From Brachypodius melanocephalos (lineage: Eukaryota; Chordata; Aves; Passeriformes; Pycnonotidae), in the NCBI GenBank assembly GCA_013398615.1, contig VZSR01000055.1, forward strand, positions 124,001 to 188,000: 64,000 nt of DNA, in the 5' to 3' direction. Both the position numbers and the translations under genes were made by a program. The notes under the pieces are model-generated. The model did not search any database and was not told the origin of the DNA. It worked only from the letters and a program-made list of their open reading frames with translations. Of the stretch, positions 59,531 to 64,000 are shown piece by piece; position 1 is the stretch's first letter; each line of letters opens with the position of its first letter.

Positions 59531-62084
59531 CAACACAAACATTAATACATAGTTGTAAAATAATTCTCCTCCAAAGTAAAACTGCATAAAACAACAAAAT
59601 GAGTAATATTAAAAGAGAATAAGAAGATTAAGGGAAAAAAAAAAAGACAGCGATTATTCCAATGCTTTAACAATTTGCTGCAATCTTTACAATGCAAATA
59701 TTTTCTATTCTGAAAACAGATGTCACTTTCTCTGGGCTTCTAAAAAACTGGTGAAGCTGAACTAGGGGTGGGAAAGTTACATTTTCTGTCTGCAGTTTTC
59801 ACTGGGCAAGATTGGCTCTGCCACCGTACAGCCCACACTCACAAGCTCATTTCTTTTATAAGTTTAGAGGGCATTTCCTGCATGAGACTTGTTTCAAAGC
59901 CCGGACATCTATTAAGGTTAAGCACTCTGACTGCATGTGACCATCAAAAATGCATGAGGCACACATTTGTAAAATTCAATGTGTATTTAATTCAAAATTC
60001 AACATTTGAAAAATTCAACATTTCAAAACCCCAAACTGTAAGATCTAAATCCAGCCAGTTCATACCCTTTTGGCACGCCTGATATTTGAGACTTTTCTTT
60101 TATTATTTACCATTTCACCCTTTTCCAACTAGACTTCTGACATTAGGGTCAAATGCAGCTCTCACTAACACACTGTACAACTGGAAAATTTTCAGTAATT
60201 GCTTTGGTAGTCTGAATTTGTGAAAAAGGAAAAAATAATTTGAAATTAATTTTTCTCTTTCATTAAGTCTGGGTATACAATAAGTTTTACAAAAACTAAA
60301 CAACAGCAGATGAATATGACTTTTTTGGTTATTCAGTAGTGCTTATGTGGGGGAATTGGGTGAAATGACAGCATCACCTGGAAAATGAAGCCATTAGAGA
60401 AGCAGAAAACAAAGTCAATCTGTTCAAAAACAGATAATTCTTCATTTCAAGTTACAAGGTTCTCCTACTTATTAATCCACCAGAATTGTCTGGACCTAAC
60501 AACGTGTTGATTCATTCCCTGGCAGTTTCAGGAGCAACAGATCTGCTTGTCTCCATCAGGAGCCTACAGAGATTTACAGGAAGCAAGGCAAGAAAGCCCA
60601 AACCTATTCCCAAGAAGTGCAGTGTCCCTTTCATCGATCAGGATAGATTTCAGTGAGTCAGTGGACATAATAGACAGCACGAGGTTGGAAAGGTTGTTCA
60701 AGATCTGCAAAAACTCCAGTCAAATGTAGATTGAGCTAATAGAGTTTTACTGATGGAAGCAGACCCTGCTGTGCTCCTGCCAGCACACAGGGGCAGCTTC
60801 TAGAGAGCTCTCAAAAGATTCTGTCCAAGCAGACAAAACCCAGCACCTGAGCCAGGGGAGCTGATATTTGCCTACACCTACATTTCTTCTTATTTAAAAT
60901 CTGACCACACGGCATAACTCACTGAAAAACAACAGCCAAACAGATTCAAACTTCACCTGGCAGCCCTGTCTACTTCACTGTTCTAGACAACATAAACCCT
61001 CGTTTTCAGGCAGAGACATCCACGGAAGAGGCAGCAAAAAATTCAGGCAGAAGATGTGTGCTGATGCTGTGGCAAGGATTGCCTCTGGTGGTGTTAACAC
61101 ACTCAGTGTTCAGCTGAATCTGAAAAACGCAACTTATTAACTTGAATTATGAAAATAATGCAAAAGGGCAGCACCCACTAGAGGATTTCCCCCCTTTTTT
61201 CCTCCTCTTTTTGTTTTTCTGTGAAACACTGCCACTCTTCCAGGAGATGCATACACTTACCTGGAGGTTTCCAGGGAAAGTTACCCTACCTAAGGCACCT
61301 GTTGTGATGTGAAAACCCCTCTCAGCTCCAGCTGTGGCCAGAGGCAGAGGAACAGCAGTGAACAGGGTTTGCCATGCAGGCAGGCACACTGCTGGGCTCA
61401 CTCCCCTCATTCCTCAGAGCAGCCTCGGGCCATTGACCTTCCAGAATAAGCTGCAAAGCTCATCTCTTTCCTCCATGGAAGTGGAAAAATGACTTAAAAG
61501 GCAAAAGCCAAGACTAAAAAAGCTGTGATATGGAACACCCTGATTTTTTTTTTCCCTCCTCCTTCACATTTGTATTCATTATTCTAATCACAGCATATAC
61601 TAGAAGAGCCTAGAATCTAGGACAGGTGCTTTAAATGTCATATGTAACTCCAATCCACCAAATATCTCAGAAAATTGGAATATCATCAGTGATTGCTCAG
61701 TTGCTAATTAACAATGAAGGACAAAAATCACTGCAAATGTGCTATTTGGCCAAGAATTGACTAAAAGGTAAAGTGTGGGGAAGAGAAAGTATGCATGTGT
61801 TAATGGAATATGCAACATCTGAGGGCTGCAAGCACCTGGGGAGGGTAAAAAGTTATCATTTCTTGGACAACCTTAAATAAGAATAAAAGTCACACAAATG
61901 GGGGATAATTACTAAATAATAACAAAATTTGCTCTTGAGTAGCAAAGCTTAAAAAAATATTTGTAGGTAAGCACCACAGAGTTGTCAGTTTCTTCAAGAG
62001 AACTTAAATTTAAGTTGGGCTTTACATTAACTATTAGCCATTCAAAAACCAAATTCACCATCTATGGTACTCAACAAAGAAAAT

Positions 62085-62338
62085 GTTAAATATATATATA
62101 TTTATATAAACACATATTTATATAGAAATTATATAAAACACATATAATATATATTAGAATATAATATACATATTATATCTAACATATATTATATAATAGA
62201 TATTATATATTATTAAATGAGTGATATATAATAATATAAATTATATAATATAAAATTATATTTATATATTTTAATATAAACATATATTTATAGAAACATA
62301 TATATATTTATAAATGAACATATACAAGAATATACATA
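62085..62338. repeat. Imperfect palindromic TA-rich tract, about 250 bp
   Basis: This is nearly pure A and T, with repeated 'tatata', 'acatatat' and 'attatata' words and many overlapping self-complementary segments, including a 'tatatctaacatatattatata' stretch near 62173. It should unwind and form hairpins easily. It could act as a matrix-attachment or fragile region or could simply be a degenerate TA microsatellite; the sequence alone cannot decide. Confidence 0.85.
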
Positions 62339-64000
62339 TTCTGTTGACCAAAAACTTATAAATTGATGAAAACAATGATCTTTTAAGTGTTACAGCTTGA
62401 ACACCTTTTGATACACAGTTTGATAATGTATTGGTTCACAGATAAGTGAGAAAGAATTACAATACACTAAAAATATAAAATTATGGTATGAGAATATGAT
62501 TTTTACGTGCAACACTTGCACAAGATAAATTTACTAAAAACGATCAGATTTATGTTTCTAGAGAGGGGATATTCAGTACTGTTGTAGATCAAGTAATATT
62601 TCTCAGTAAAGAAGAAAGAAACAGTGTTCCTATTGAATCTCAATTGATTTGTGCTGTGTTGCTGCCAACGCAGACAAACACAGGAGATTAGTAAAGGGGG
62701 AAAATGTTTATTTTATATATAACTGGATAAAATGTGATCCATCATCCATGAAGGCATGGACTGTGCATCTCAGCTGAAACTGCTCCTTGCAGCCACCTGC
62801 TCTAGACCATCACCTGGCCAGTCTGGGCACTTTGGTACCTGGGCAGGTGTCCTGGTGCCTCTCAGGGGGTGTTTGAGAATCACCTCGTGTTGTTTCGGGG
62901 CACAAGCAGGGAATAAGGAGGATGAAAACAACAGAAGAAAGAACAAAAGAGGCACTGGGGGAAAGTAGCAGGAAGTTCTCCAGGGTACAGAGCTACAAAT
63001 TTCCCTCTTTCAGTAACTCCAGCTGATCTGCCAAAGTCCAACATCAGGAGATTTAACTCTTCTCCCTGTCCTCAGGTGCTTTGGTCTTGGGTGTTCTTGT
63101 GTTTAGGTTTTGGGTTGGGCTTTCTTTCATTTTTTGGTTTGGTTTTTTTTTTTTTTTTTTTAACTTTTTGGTTGGTTTTTTTTTTTTAGGGCAAGGAGAG
63201 ATTGAGGGGGTTTTTTAGTTTGTTTTTTGGGTGGGGTTTTCTGTGGCTTTTAGGGGTGGGATTTTTTTTTTTTTTTTTTTAAATTTTGACAAAGAGTATG
63301 ATAGAAAATTTTTCCCATTTGATTTAGGTAGGTTTGATTAAGGACCTGCCACCTTTGGTCAACTAATTCAGTAAGTGTCCTTGTTTCCTTATTCTGATTC
63401 ACTCACAGTCCTCAGTACAGTCCATTGTTTCATCAAAAGTCTTGTTGTCCCGGTTAACTCCCATGTTTCCAATTACTCTACTTTTTTTCTCATTTCATTT
63501 GTCTTTTTGTTTTTTCCTTTCGCGCCAATCTCTCTGCATTTGCTGTAAGTAGCAGCTTAGTTCCTTAAAATCTTTGCAGTAATGCAATTTGTGGAATCTA
63601 TATTAAATAACACAGCTGCCCTACCAAGATTGTTAAATTCTGACCAGCCTAGTTCGTTCTGAGCACACCAAGAGGCTGCAAACGAGATAAAAACACGAGT
63701 GCTGCGAATGCTGAGATGTAACAACACTGATAATGTTACACAGGCTGGCATTTTAACGAGGATTCAGGGAGATGTACTGGGAACATTTGAGGGAAAAACC
63801 ACAGAGCTGAGGGAAAACAAGGAAGAGGCCAAGCAGCTTTAGTTCATATCTACTCTAGATGGAGTAGGAGAACTAAATAATCAAATTCCAGCATCTTGAA
63901 TCAAGGCACTGGAAAGCCGAAATTCTAGTTTATTACATGAAAGTTATATTGCTTGTTAGCTCAAGTGTATAAGCCCTTTTCTTTTTTAGTTCAAAAATGT
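62339..64000. other. Non-coding stretch
   Basis: No gene supported. A T/G-rich region fills 63100-63285 and a small CpG-containing word 'tttcgcgccaatc' occurs at 63519-63531, resembling an E2F-type site but isolated. The two longest frames overlap on opposite strands (62756-62968 plus, 62770-62955 minus) and neither is convincing. Confidence 0.45.
63128..63284. repeat. T-rich low-complexity tract with G interruptions
   Basis: Several runs of 10-18 T bases are separated by G-rich words such as 'ggttggt' and 'gggtgggg'. It is simple sequence with no recognisable element body. Confidence 0.85.

Larger units (their letters stand above)
55813..62084. other. Non-coding AT-rich stretch
   Basis: No gene supported. 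About 57000-57360 is rich in TAATTA-type motifs and free of simple repeats, and is reported as a possible conserved element. The 153-codon plus-strand frame at 57872-58333 is an artefact of a T/G-rich tract. Other open frames are short. Confidence 0.5.

Overview
This window looks like AT-rich, gene-poor vertebrate nuclear DNA, most probably from a bird. The evidence is two fragments of CR1 LINEs, one with the CR1 3' tail motif, and a solo LTR of a type very common in bird genomes, flanked by a perfect 5-bp target-site duplication. There is also an old tRNA-core (MIR-like) SINE, together with long A/T runs, microsatellites and two assembly gaps. There are no bacterial-style genes, operons, tRNA or rRNA genes, or CRISPR arrays, and no complete gene of a family I recognise.

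Layout. 1-18.7 kb is non-coding apart from the MIR-like SINE (about 4.27-4.43 kb) and a CR1 3' end (about 6.23-6.31 kb). The solo LTR occupies 18742-19253. 19.3-30.1 kb is non-coding with a gap at 25599-25803 and a (CCATT)8 array at 29493. 30.1-48.2 kb holds the best minus-strand exon candidates. The strongest two are 44078-44259 and 30164-30260; weaker ones lie at 48077-48152, 47053-47109, 45180-45240, 42854-42960 and 40260-40585. A minus-strand CR1 at about 34.59-34.80 kb and a 100-N gap at 43363-43462 interrupt this stretch. 53.9-55.8 kb holds two plus-strand candidates, at 53914-54040 and 55566-55812. The second also contains an ATG-initiated 58-codon ORF behind a TATA box, in a CpG-enriched neighbourhood. 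56-64 kb is AT-rich, with T/A runs, a possible conserved regulatory block near 57.0-57.4 kb and a palindromic TA-rich tract at 62.09-62.34 kb.

Interpretation. The minus-strand candidates may be exons of one large gene whose introns fill much of the window. Several neighbours have compatible reading phases, but not all of the joins work. I recognised no protein family, so no function is assigned. Short splice-flanked ORFs arise often by chance in DNA like this, and I could not run a homology, RNA or conservation search, so confidences are kept low to moderate.
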